DNA from: CAWAYR01 sp050250955
GTDB taxonomy: Bacteria; Acidobacteriota; Vicinamibacteria; Vicinamibacterales; UBA2999
NCBI GenBank assembly: GCA_050250955.1
Contig: JBFWNR010000010.1
Location: forward strand, 62,001-126,000
DNA: 64,000 nucleotides
Direction: 5' to 3'
The position numbers and the translations under genes are program-made. Under the pieces are notes generated by a model. That model searched no databases and was not told the DNA's origin. It saw only the letters and a list, made by a program, of their open reading frames with translations. The first letter of the stretch is position 1. Each line of letters begins with the position of its first letter. This document shows positions 35,450 through 43,613 of the stretch, piece after piece.

Positions 35450-38002
35450 TCACAGGACGCTGCGGCCCCAGCGGGCGATGAGGCGCTGAAAGGCCGACGG
35501 CGACGGCAGCAGGGCATCGATGTCGGCCTGGCGCTCCACCCACCTCGACAACCCGCACATCAGCGAGAAGTCCACCAGTCCGGATTGCGCCCCCAGGCCG
35601 GCGACCGTGAGCGCCACCTCGCCGTCGAGCAGCATGCTGCGATCGTTCATGTTCGACGAGCCGACCTGCAGGTACTGCACGAACCGGGCGATATCGTCGG
35701 CGGTCAGGCGCTCGTTGCGCGCCGCGATCACCCGTCGCCCGGCTTTCCACACCGCGTCGGGCAGCACCCGCACGTCGCGTTCGTGGCCGCTGACCTGCCG
35801 TGCCCGCTCTTCCACGTAGGACAGCAGCACGTCGTCCATCTCGGGCATCGCGAAGATGCCGTCCCAGGCTGAACGGCTCACGGCGAACAGCCCCTTCATG
35901 TGGAGCTTGGGGCGCGCCTCGCCGGGAACCTCGACCAGGTACGAGGGCGGGAAGGCGGGATGCAGCCGCCCGGCGTAGGCGATCAGTCGGGCGAGGGTCG
36001 CGTCGCTGATCGGCAGCAGCTGCTTGAACCACGGGCCCGCCGCGTCGAAGTTGCGGCGGGCTTCTTCGAGTCGGCCGCCGATGTCGCCGACCGCCGAGTG
36101 CTGACTGAAGAGGCCGACCTTGAACAGTCCGCCGCTGGCTGCAATGGGGGCGGCCAGACCTGTCGACAGCGCCAGCAGGCGACTCATCAGCATGTGCATG
36201 CGCGCCGTCACCAGCCACGACGTGCCGGGGGCATTGGCCACCGACGGCGCGACGACCAGGACCCGGCAGCCACGCAGCGCGCTGCCGGCGAGCAGCGACC
36301 CCCACAACTCGCTCTCCCAGAGCGAGTCGGGCGACATCAGCACCGACCCCGGCGGCATCACGCTGAGCAGGACCGCCTTGGCGGCGGTCGCCCGCTTCTC
36401 GCCGTAGCCGACGTCGTTGTGGCTCTGGAGCACCCGCGCCGACGGAATGATGCTGGTGAGGAGCTGGTCGCGGAAGGCGTCGGCGCGGACGCCGTACTCC
36501 GCGCCGAGCGGGCGCTCACGCAGTGGCGCGGGCAGGCGATCGCCGGTCACGCCCTGCCGCTCGAGCATGCGCCGCGCCGCAGCTTTCACCGCGATGGTCG
36601 CCGGACCCTTGACGATGAGCGCCCGATCCTCCCAGGTCGCGCCCGAGTAGTGCTCGCCCAGCCCCATGCCGCTGAAGAGCGCCTCGCCGGCGGTCGGATC
36701 GTCCTCGGACAGGTCGTAGAAGGCGATCTTGCGATGATCGCGCATCAGGTTGTCGGGCATGCCGAGCAGCGGAATGAGGCCGTGTCCCCAGAAGGAGAAG
36801 TCCGACGGGTGGGTGATGTGCACGTGCACCTTGACCAGGCCGTGCAGCCATGCCTGGCCGAAGCGCGCCCGCTCTGCCCGCAGCCGCACCGAGCCGGCCA
36901 CGGCCTGCTGCAGCACGCGTTGGGCCGCCTGCACCTCTGCGACGGCGTCCGAGTCGGCGGCGCCGCCGATCGCGTGGGTCAGCGGCCGTTCGAGCAGCGT
37001 CATCCATCGCCGGCCGTTGTAGCGCTCGTAGTAGTACTGGTCGATGACGACGTGGTACTCGGGCAGGCGTCCGGCCTGGTCGTAGCGGGCGACGCGGGCG
37101 GCGAGCGCCTCGAGATAGGCGCGCACCTGCAGCGCCGAGACGCGATCGACGTGCCCGCGATCGGCTTCGCCGCGGACGTCGTGGATCCACAGCACGTGGT
37201 AGCGCTCGGCGGTGGCCACCGTCCTGGCCAGCTCGAACTGGAAGGCCTCGTTGACGACGTAGTCCACCCGGTTGCCCTCGGTGAAGCGATCGCCGGTGAC
37301 CCGCTCGAGCAAGACGTCGATCTCCGGCTGGGAGTCCGCCTCGTCGGGCGCCAGCGCGAGCTGGAGCGGCAGGAACACGCGGCGGTCGTCGTGCCACTCG
37401 TGCCACACGTCGCGACGGATGCCGTCGAGTTCCAGGAGCGCCCCCAGCAGGGCTCGCTGCGCCGCGCCGCGTTGCCCGGGGGTGAGCCCGCGCCGGGCCA
37501 GCTCCGCCGCCAGCCGGCGCTCGGCGGCCGGCACGAATCCCGACAGAGCACCCGACGTACGGCGCTGTCCCAGCAGGCCGTCGAACGGCAGGACGACCTC
37601 TTCGAGGACGATGCGCCGGGCCACCGGCCCGACCGATCCCACCACGCCTGGATCCTCGCCGTCGGCGGCCGCGGCGGCGCGGAACAGGACCGGCCAGGCG
37701 TCGACCATCCGTTGCAGCACCGGCGCGACCGGGCCCAGCGCCGCGATCTCGGCGACGTCGGGGGCCACCGCCCGCCGCGGGTCGCCATCCAGGCGCGGGC
37801 GCATCGGCATCACCACTCGCGTCACGGCGTGGGCTGCGTCGCGGAAGGCGGCGAGCGCGTCGGCGAGCTCGCGAGGCCGCCGGGGCAGCGGCAGCGGCCC
37901 GGCCGGGACCGGCGTCTTGTCGGAGTGGGGGCGCGTCCGGCCGGCCTTCTGGCCCAGCGGCACGGTGATGCCGACGTGCAGCGTGTGATCGCGGGTCGGC
38001 AT
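35450..38002 (-). CDS. phospholipase D-like protein, C-terminal reading frame
   Basis: The larger part of a frameshifted gene: 850 codons from the first in-frame ATG at 38002. The PLD catalytic half-sites are recognisable. HKD 1 is complete (DHRKIAFYD, then GMGLGEHY). HKD 2 keeps the His-x-Lys (KLHMKGLFAV) and the GSSNMNDRS tail but has Val where Asp is expected, so it is degenerate. Other blocks are GHGLIPLLGMPDN and RVLQSHNDVGYGEKR. PLD-fold enzymes hydrolyse or transfer phosphodiester head groups. The real N terminus lies in another frame at 38003-38487. With one frame correction the product would be about 1010 residues and exported. Confidence 0.65.
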   Translation of the reverse strand: MPTRDHTLHVGITVPLGQKAGRTRPHSDKTPVPAGPLPLPRRPRELADALAAFRDAAHAVTRVVMPMRPRLDGDPRRAVAPDVAEIAALGPVAPVLQRMVDAWPVLFRAAAAADGEDPGVVGSVGPVARRIVLEEVVLPFDGLLGQRRTSGALSGFVPAAERRLAAELARRGLTPGQRGAAQRALLGALLELDGIRRDVWHEWHDDRRVFLPLQLALAPDEADSQPEIDVLLERVTGDRFTEGNRVDYVVNEAFQFELARTVATAERYHVLWIHDVRGEADRGHVDRVSALQVRAYLEALAARVARYDQAGRLPEYHVVIDQYYYERYNGRRWMTLLERPLTHAIGGAADSDAVAEVQAAQRVLQQAVAGSVRLRAERARFGQAWLHGLVKVHVHITHPSDFSFWGHGLIPLLGMPDNLMRDHRKIAFYDLSEDDPTAGEALFSGMGLGEHYSGATWEDRALIVKGPATIAVKAAARRMLERQGVTGDRLPAPLRERPLGAEYGVRADAFRDQLLTSIIPSARVLQSHNDVGYGEKRATAAKAVLLSVMPPGSVLMSPDSLWESELWGSLLAGSALRGCRVLVVAPSVANAPGTSWLVTARMHMLMSRLLALSTGLAAPIAASGGLFKVGLFSQHSAVGDIGGRLEEARRNFDAAGPWFKQLLPISDATLARLIAYAGRLHPAFPPSYLVEVPGEARPKLHMKGLFAVSRSAWDGIFAMPEMDDVLLSYVEERARQVSGHERDVRVLPDAVWKAGRRVIAARNERLTADDIARFVQYLQVGSSNMNDRSMLLDGEVALTVAGLGAQSGLVDFSLMCGLSRWVERQADIDALLPSPSAFQRLIARWGRSVL

Positions 38003-38487
38003 CCAGCCGAGGCGCACCCGGTGCCACCGCCGAACACGCCACCCCGCCGGACGTTGAAGTCGCTGCCGAACAGCCAGTCCACCCGCTGGCGGCGCAGGTC
38101 GTAGTCGAGACCGGCGTGCAGGCGTACGAGCGGGCTGACGCCGAGCAGCCGCAGGCCGGCCTCGGCGCCGCCGTGGCCGGCGCCGCCGACGGCCTCGCCG
38201 CGCACCGACAGGACGCCGGCCAGCGGATTCCCGACCGCCCGCTCGACCCCGACCGCCGCCAGGACACCCGGCGTCGTCGTGTCCACCCCGAGGCTGCCGT
38301 GCCAGGCGAAGACGGGCGGCTGGCCCATCGACCAGATCCGACCGCCGTCGGCGATCGACTGGTCCGGCGGCGCCGCGGTCGGCGCCACCGGGCGCGGGTC
38401 CGGCACCGTCGGCGGTTGCGCGATGGCGGCTGGCGGCAGGCCGGCCAGTACGCCGAGGCCGACGACCATTGCCAAGGTCGAGCGCAT
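37822..38487 (-). pseudogene. N-terminal fragment of the phospholipase D-like gene (frameshift near 38016-38022)
   Basis: From ATG 38487 this frame encodes a signal peptide (MRSTLAMVVGLGVLAGLPP to AIAQ) and strand-rich, possibly beta-barrel, sequence (WHGSLGVDTTTPGVLAAVG; LVRLHAGLDYDLRRQRVDW; FNVRRGGVFGGGT). Homology-like sense then stops and continues in the other frame (RVRLGWMPTRDHTLHVG). One base missing in the CCCGG run at about 38016-38022 explains this. It may be a real mutation or a sequencing error. The frame runs on to a stop at 37822 without sense. Confidence 0.65.
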
Positions 38488-39715
38488 GGGCGACGATCTC
38501 CGTCTCGCCTTGATGCACATGTCGCTCCAGCGGTGGCGGGCCCGTTCGGGGCGTCGAATCGGTGGACCGCCCGGCGCCTTCGCCGGTGGGCTGCGCGCAA
38601 TTCCCCTGTCCGTTGCCGTCGTCGTCGCCCTCGGGGGCGCACCCCGCAACGCGGCAGCGCAGGCCCCCGCTCCGCCGCTTCCGGCGACCGATCGGTTCGA
38701 GGAACCCCTCTTCAGCGGCGCCGCGCTGGTGCACGACAACGACAATTTCCCGCATCCGGGCAATACCCTCCTGGACGACAACTACTCGGCCGCCTACGAG
38801 TTGCGGGTGAACGGCCGCCTCGTCGACCGCCTCGGGCTGACCGCGCCGCTCGACGGTTTCGACTGGCTGTCGCGCGTGCAGCGGCGACACGCGGCCGGCG
38901 CGCGGCGCTTCCACTCGGCGCAGTTGATCGGGGTGATCTACACGCCCGACCGGATCGACACCGCCGAAGTGCAGACCGACGACCGTCCGTACGCCTCGCT
39001 CATCGCCCTGACGGTGGGCCGCACCTCGGTGGGCGGCCCGGCCCTCGATCGGGCCTGGTCGAGCGACCTGTCGATCGGCATGCTCGGCATGGACGCGCCG
39101 GGCGACGTTCAGCGCCTCATCCATCGCACCCGGCGGTGGATGACCGGCCGGCAGCTGCCGGTCGATCCGCAGGGCTGGGACAACCAGATCTCCGCGGGCG
39201 GCGAACCGACCGCCCTCTATCGGGTCGGCTACCAGCGCCGGCTCGCCGGATCACGGCCGCGCGGTCCGCGCCAGCACTGGGAAGTCGTCGGCGGCACCGA
39301 GGGCAGCGTCGGCTATCACACCACCGCGGCCGCGTCGCTGTCGGCGCGGCTGGGCGCCTTCACGTCGCGGTTCTGGGAGTTTCCGCGCGGACCATCGAGC
39401 CCCGCCGTCGGGCAACAGGAGCGCCTTCCGGGACGACGCTGGGATCTGTTCGGATTCGCCGTGCTGCGCCCACGGGTCGTGCTCTACAACGCCCTGGTGC
39501 AGGGGCAGTTCCGCCACAGCGTCCACACCGTGCGACCGCGGCACCTGCTCGCCGAGTGGGAGGGCGGCCTGGCCGGGTCGCTGCCGCTCGGGTCCCTGCA
39601 GTTGCAGATCGTCGCGCAGTTCGCCCAGGGGCGGTCGGCCGACTACGTCGGACCCAAGGCGCGGGCCTATACCTGGGGCACCGTGGGGTTCTTCCTGAGC
39701 CGGTCGCGGCGCTGA
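38486..39715 (+). CDS. LpxR-type lipid A 3'-O-deacylase family outer-membrane protein
   Basis: A 409-residue protein of the LpxR/DUF2219 family: DNDNFPHPGNTLLDDNYSAAYEL, DDRPYASLIALTVG, QGWDNQI and a barrel end (YTWGTVGFFLSRSR). LpxR removes the 3'-acyloxyacyl chain from lipid A in the outer membrane. The signal peptide is around AIPLSVAVVVALGGAPRNAAAQ. ATG 38486 has AAGG upstream but overlaps the divergent gene's ATG on the palindrome CATG; ATG 38513 or 38519 would leave more space and equally good export signals. It pairs with a PLD-like envelope enzyme, hinting at lipid remodelling. Confidence 0.8.
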   Translation: MGDDLRLALMHMSLQRWRARSGRRIGGPPGAFAGGLRAIPLSVAVVVALGGAPRNAAAQAPAPPLPATDRFEEPLFSGAALVHDNDNFPHPGNTLLDDNYSAAYELRVNGRLVDRLGLTAPLDGFDWLSRVQRRHAAGARRFHSAQLIGVIYTPDRIDTAEVQTDDRPYASLIALTVGRTSVGGPALDRAWSSDLSIGMLGMDAPGDVQRLIHRTRRWMTGRQLPVDPQGWDNQISAGGEPTALYRVGYQRRLAGSRPRGPRQHWEVVGGTEGSVGYHTTAAASLSARLGAFTSRFWEFPRGPSSPAVGQQERLPGRRWDLFGFAVLRPRVVLYNALVQGQFRHSVHTVRPRHLLAEWEGGLAGSLPLGSLQLQIVAQFAQGRSADYVGPKARAYTWGTVGFFLSRSRR

Positions 39716-39740
39716 CGCGCCCGGCGAGGCGGGCGCGCGG

Positions 39741-42700
39741 TCATGGCGATGGTGGCGCCGCCATCCAGACCCATGCCAGCACCAGCGGCAACCCGACGGC
39801 GCCGAGCCTCCAGCCGAGGTGCAGCAGATCCCGGCGCGTCACCAGCCCGGTCGTGCAGACCAGCGCGTTGGGCGGCGTCGACACCGGCAGGCACATGGCC
39901 GTGGAGGTGGCCAGCGCCACCGACACCACCACCGGCACGGGGGAGGCACCGCCGAGGACGAGGGCCATCGGCATCACGATGGCCGCCGCCGCGGTGTTGC
40001 TCATCACGTTGGACAGGCCGGCGGCGACCGCGGCCAGGACTGCCGCCGCCGCCAGCGGCGGCAACCCCGCCACGCCGCCGACGAGCCAGGCGCCAAGCCC
40101 CGTCTCGGTGACGCCGACGCCGAGCGACAGCCCGCCGGCGATGAGCGCCAGCACGTCCCACGGCAGCGTGCGGAACTCGGCTTCGCCGACGAGCCGCGTC
40201 ACGGCCAGCAGGGCGATCGGCATGACCGCCACCACCGCGGTCGGCACGCCGTGCAGTCGCTCGGTGACCCAGACGACCAGCGTGCCGACGAAGATGGCGG
40301 CGAGCAGCCGTTGTCGGCGGCGATCGGCGGCGGCGATCGGCTCGTCGGCCGGCAGGTGGAGGTCGACGCCGGCCGGCAGGGTGGCGGCGAGCCACCAGTA
40401 CCCCACCCCGGCCAGCAGCAGCGCCGGCGGCAGGCCGAGCGTCAGCCAGCGGAGGTAGTCCACCGGCGCCACCGCCGACAGCGCCGCGGCGGCCAGGGCG
40501 TTGGGTGGGGTGCCGATGACCGTGCCCATGCCGCCCAGGTTGGCGGCGGCGGCCACACCGAGCAGCAGCCGCCCGCCGAGGGCCGCCGGCGCGCCGGGCC
40601 AGCGGGTCATCGGGGTGACGATGGCCACCATCAGCGCCGCGGCGGCGGTGTTCGACATGAACATCGACAGCACGAAGGCCACCGCCATCACGCCGAGCAG
40701 CACCCGGCGCGGCGTGTGGCCGACCACGCCGAGCACCGACAGCGCCAGGCGGCGATCGAGGCCGGTGCCGGCGGCCGCCGACCCCAGCGTCAGGCCGGCC
40801 AGGAACAGCCACATCACCGGACTCGCCCACGGCGCGACGAACATCTCCCAGCGGCGGGGATCGCCGTCGGCGAAGGCGCCGGCCGGATCGCCGAGCAGGG
40901 CCACGTGCAGCGCAATGGCCAGCAGGCTCACGGCGAACGGCGGCAGCGCGCCGCTCACCCACAGCGCTGCCGAGAGCAGCAGCACGAAGAGCGCGTGCCG
41001 CCCCTGTGGCAGCAGCCCGGCGTGTGCGGGCAGATAGGCGAGGGCGGCGGCGGGGATCGCCAGCAGGATCCAGATCGGCCGGCTGCGCGCCGGCCCGTCG
41101 GCCGGGACGTCGTCGGTGGGCGCGGCCATCGCCTGCTGGCCGAGCGTCGCGAGCGGCGTCGGCGCCGGCGTGTCGCGACGCCCGTCGCCGGCGCGCGTGA
41201 GCAGCACTTCGCCCTTCCGCGTCGCCCAGTGCTCGAAGTGGGCGTCGTAGGTCTCCTCGGCGCGCAGCGCCGCAAACGACGGATCGCGCGCCACCCAGGC
41301 CTCGCTGTAGAAGCTCGGCGCCTCGAACATCGTGTCGAGGACCCTGGTCGCCTGGGCCGCCTGACCGAGCCGGGCGTGCACGCGCGCGAGCAGGTAGAGA
41401 TAGAGGGGACCTTCGCCGGCATCGCGCTCGCGCGGCATGAGGGCGACGGCGCGTTGCGCCAACCGCACCGCCTCGTCGGCATTGCCCAGGCCGGCGTGGG
41501 CGAGGCCGAGGGCTGCAATCACCTTGGCGTCGTCCGGATCGGTCAAGCGTCTCGCCTCGAGAAACGTCACCGCCTCGGTGTACAGAGCGCGCGCCTCGGC
41601 CCGCCGGCCGAGGCCATCGAGCACGTCGGCGGCGGCGATGGCGGCGGGATAGCGGAAGTTCGGCGCCAACCAGGCGCCGGCGGCGTCCATCTGCCCGATG
41701 AGCTCGAGCGCCCGCTCGTCCCGTCCGTCGAACCACTCGAACTGGGCCAGCAGGCCGAGCACGCGGGCGTCCGGTGGTGTGCGGGCGCCGAGCGCCACCT
41801 CGAGCCCCGGGCGCGCGCCGGCCACGTCCCCCCGTTCGCTGAACGTCGTCCACGCCTCGGGCACGACGGCGGCGGGGCGGCTCGAGGCGTGGGCCACGGC
41901 CAGGACCCGGCGGGCGTCGGCGTAGCTCCGCAGGTGGAGGTACTGGACGGCGAGCCACTCGGCCGTCGCCGGCCCGTCGAGGTCGAAGGCCGAGGCCAAC
42001 GCCGTCTCGGCCTCCCGCCAGTGCCCTTCGCGCTGCGCCATGAAGGCGCGCAGGTACCAATAGTGGGCCTCGCCAGTCAGCACAGCGCGCCCCGCGTCGA
42101 GCGCGGTCCGCGCCCGCACGTGGTCGCGGCGGGTGTAGTAGACGTCGGCCAGGGCGAGATGTCCGGCCGCCAGTTGCGGATCGATCGTGACGGCGGTGCG
42201 CGCCGCGCGTTCGGCGGCGTCGAGGATCGCCGGGTCGCGATCCATGGCGGTGCGGTACTGCACGCCGTAGATCCGCGCCAGCAGCGCCCAGGCCGGGGCG
42301 AATCCGGGATCGAGGGCCACCGATCGCTCCACGTCGGCCCGCGCCCGCGCCTGGTTCGCGGTGTCGGAATAGCCCTGGGCGAACGCCGCCTGGCCGCCGA
42401 GGTAGGCCAGGTGGGCCTCGCTGTCGCGCGCGGTCGCGATGCTGACGGGCGGCGGATCGGCTGTCCCGCCGCCGAGGAACCCTCGGCCGGCGACCCCGAC
42501 CGTCAGCAGTCCCGCCGCCGCCGCAGCCGCCAGCCATCGCCGGGAGGCAGCGGCCGGCGTCGTTGCCGGCTCCACGGCCGCAGGCGCCGGGGGCGACGTG
42601 GCCGCCGGGGCGCTGGGGTCGATCCGCACCACGCTGGGGCGGAACCGATAGCCTCGCCGGGGGACGGTCTCGATGACCGGGTCGGCGCCGCCGAGGTCGG

Positions 42701-42947
42701 CGAGCGTCCGCCGCAGCAACGAGACGTACTGGGCGAGGTTGTTGTCCTCGACGAACGTGCCCGGCCAGACCCGGGCCAGCAGGTCGTCCTTGGTGGCCAG
42801 CCGGGGATGGCACTCGACCAGCACCGCCAACGTGTCGAACGCCTTGGGCGTGAGCGCGACCGGCGTGCCGTCGCGGTAGAGCACCTTCTCCGCCGGATCG
42901 AGGCGATAGGCGCCGAACGCGTACAGGGTGCCGCCGGACATGGGCAT
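39741..42947 (-). CDS. winged-helix/TPR regulator in one frame with an SLC13/DASS transporter
   Basis: A single 1068-codon open frame. Residues 5-105 are an OmpR/CadC-type winged helix (LTPKAFDTLAVLVECHPRL; DNNLAQYVSLLRRTLAD; TVPRRGYRFRP). A membrane helix follows at about 137-157, then TPRs at about 165-590. Residues 607-1068 form a complete DASS carboxylate transporter with both SNT motifs (MSNTAAAALMV and MSNTAAAAIVM) and GTPPNA/STPPNA hairpin signatures. CadC-TPR proteins and DASS carriers are normally separate. If the TPRs are periplasmic, the carrier's first helix would enter from the wrong side, so either the topology is special or a second protein starts at ATG 41129 (only AGCAGG upstream). 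Confidence 0.8.
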   Translation of the reverse strand: MPMSGGTLYAFGAYRLDPAEKVLYRDGTPVALTPKAFDTLAVLVECHPRLATKDDLLARVWPGTFVEDNNLAQYVSLLRRTLADLGGADPVIETVPRRGYRFRPSVVRIDPSAPAATSPPAPAAVEPATTPAAASRRWLAAAAAAGLLTVGVAGRGFLGGGTADPPPVSIATARDSEAHLAYLGGQAAFAQGYSDTANQARARADVERSVALDPGFAPAWALLARIYGVQYRTAMDRDPAILDAAERAARTAVTIDPQLAAGHLALADVYYTRRDHVRARTALDAGRAVLTGEAHYWYLRAFMAQREGHWREAETALASAFDLDGPATAEWLAVQYLHLRSYADARRVLAVAHASSRPAAVVPEAWTTFSERGDVAGARPGLEVALGARTPPDARVLGLLAQFEWFDGRDERALELIGQMDAAGAWLAPNFRYPAAIAAADVLDGLGRRAEARALYTEAVTFLEARRLTDPDDAKVIAALGLAHAGLGNADEAVRLAQRAVALMPRERDAGEGPLYLYLLARVHARLGQAAQATRVLDTMFEAPSFYSEAWVARDPSFAALRAEETYDAHFEHWATRKGEVLLTRAGDGRRDTPAPTPLATLGQQAMAAPTDDVPADGPARSRPIWILLAIPAAALAYLPAHAGLLPQGRHALFVLLLSAALWVSGALPPFAVSLLAIALHVALLGDPAGAFADGDPRRWEMFVAPWASPVMWLFLAGLTLGSAAAGTGLDRRLALSVLGVVGHTPRRVLLGVMAVAFVLSMFMSNTAAAALMVAIVTPMTRWPGAPAALGGRLLLGVAAAANLGGMGTVIGTPPNALAAAALSAVAPVDYLRWLTLGLPPALLLAGVGYWWLAATLPAGVDLHLPADEPIAAADRRRQRLLAAIFVGTLVVWVTERLHGVPTAVVAVMPIALLAVTRLVGEAEFRTLPWDVLALIAGGLSLGVGVTETGLGAWLVGGVAGLPPLAAAAVLAAVAAGLSNVMSNTAAAAIVMPMALVLGGASPVPVVVSVALATSTAMCLPVSTPPNALVCTTGLVTRRDLLHLGWRLGAVGLPLVLAWVWMAAPPSP

Positions 42948-42948
42948 C

Positions 42949-42978
42949 TTCAGCGGTTCTTCAGCGCACTTTCAGCGG
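42949..42978. promoter_or_regulatory. three TTCAGCG direct repeats at an 11-bp period
   Basis: TTCAGCGG (42949), TTCAGCGC (42960) and TTCAGCGG (42971) share seven bases and are exactly 11 apart, i.e. 7-4-7-4-7. PhoB/OmpR-type winged helices bind direct repeats with this spacing. The array starts one base upstream of the regulator-transporter ATG and 55 bases before the divergent secreted-protein gene, so it could control both. Confidence 0.7.
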
Positions 42979-43032
42979 TGCCTAACGACGTCCGACCCGT
43001 CCACGCATGACACTGCGCGCCGGAGGGTTCGC

Positions 43033-43524
43033 ATGGACAGCAGGATTCTAGTCACCGCCGCACTCGTTGTCACGACACTGGGCGTCGCCGCGCCGGCTCG
43101 GGCGCAGTCGGCGACCGTCGCCCGTGTGGAGGGGCTCTTCCACGACTTCACCGCCGATCTCGACGCCTCCGGCCCCTGGCAGCTGGTCGGCCCGTGGTCG
43201 GCGACCTTGAAGGCGACCGGCCTGGTCGACGTGCTGGCCAGCCTCAGCATGGTGCGGGCCGACAACCCGACCCGGTCGGCGCACACCCACCACCTCTCGC
43301 TCCTGGACGGCGTGCCCACCGTCATCGCCAACGGCTACCGCATCACCGGCACCGCGGCGATCACCTCCAACGGCGCCGCCGCGGCGTTCTCCGGATCTCC
43401 CGTGGTCGTCGAGGTCACCGGCAGCTCGATGGTGGCGCTGGCCAAGATCACCCTGACCTTCCAGGGGGCTGCCGTGGCGCACTTCGGCGACCAGCCGATC
43501 GACGGCGTCATCCAGGTGCCGTAG
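43033..43524 (+). CDS. small secreted protein of unknown function
   Basis: A 163-residue exported protein with signal peptide (ILVTAALVVTTLGVAAPARAQ). The mature part is strand-rich with FHDFTADLDASGPWQLVGPW near the start, a HTHHLSLLDG segment and VVVEVTGSSMVALAKITLTF near the end. This looks like a small beta-barrel or lipocalin-like fold, but no family is recognised. GGAGG precedes ATG 43033. It is divergent from the winged-helix/DASS frame and shares its repeat-bearing control region, which may make it a target of that regulator. Confidence 0.7.
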   Translation: MDSRILVTAALVVTTLGVAAPARAQSATVARVEGLFHDFTADLDASGPWQLVGPWSATLKATGLVDVLASLSMVRADNPTRSAHTHHLSLLDGVPTVIANGYRITGTAAITSNGAAAAFSGSPVVVEVTGSSMVALAKITLTFQGAAVAHFGDQPIDGVIQVP

Positions 43525-43535
43525 GCTTCACGGGA

Positions 43536-43565
43536 CACGGGGGCCGCGCCGCTGCGACCCCCGTG
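43536..43565 (+). terminator. terminator-like hairpin
   Basis: CACGGGGG and CCCCCGTG pair over a 14-base loop, starting 12 bases after the stop of the small secreted-protein gene. No U-run. Confidence 0.4.
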
Positions 43566-43600
43566 CGGCGGCCCGGGGGCGCGTCCCGCGCCCGGACGGC

Positions 43601-43606
43601 TAGAAT
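43601..43606 (+). promoter_or_regulatory. TAGAAT -10 of the osmoprotectant transporter operon, leaderless-type
   Basis: TAGAAT ends 7 bases before ATG 43614 with no ribosome site between. This spacing is the reason ATG 43614 is preferred to ATG 43605, which overlaps the element itself. Confidence 0.45.
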
Positions 43607-43613
43607 GGCGGCG

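Noticed and set aside
39741..41129. Treating the DASS transporter as a separate gene
   Set aside because: No stop codon separates it from the TPR part and the internal ATG 41129 has only a weak ribosome-like AGCAGG; kept as one frame with the alternative noted.
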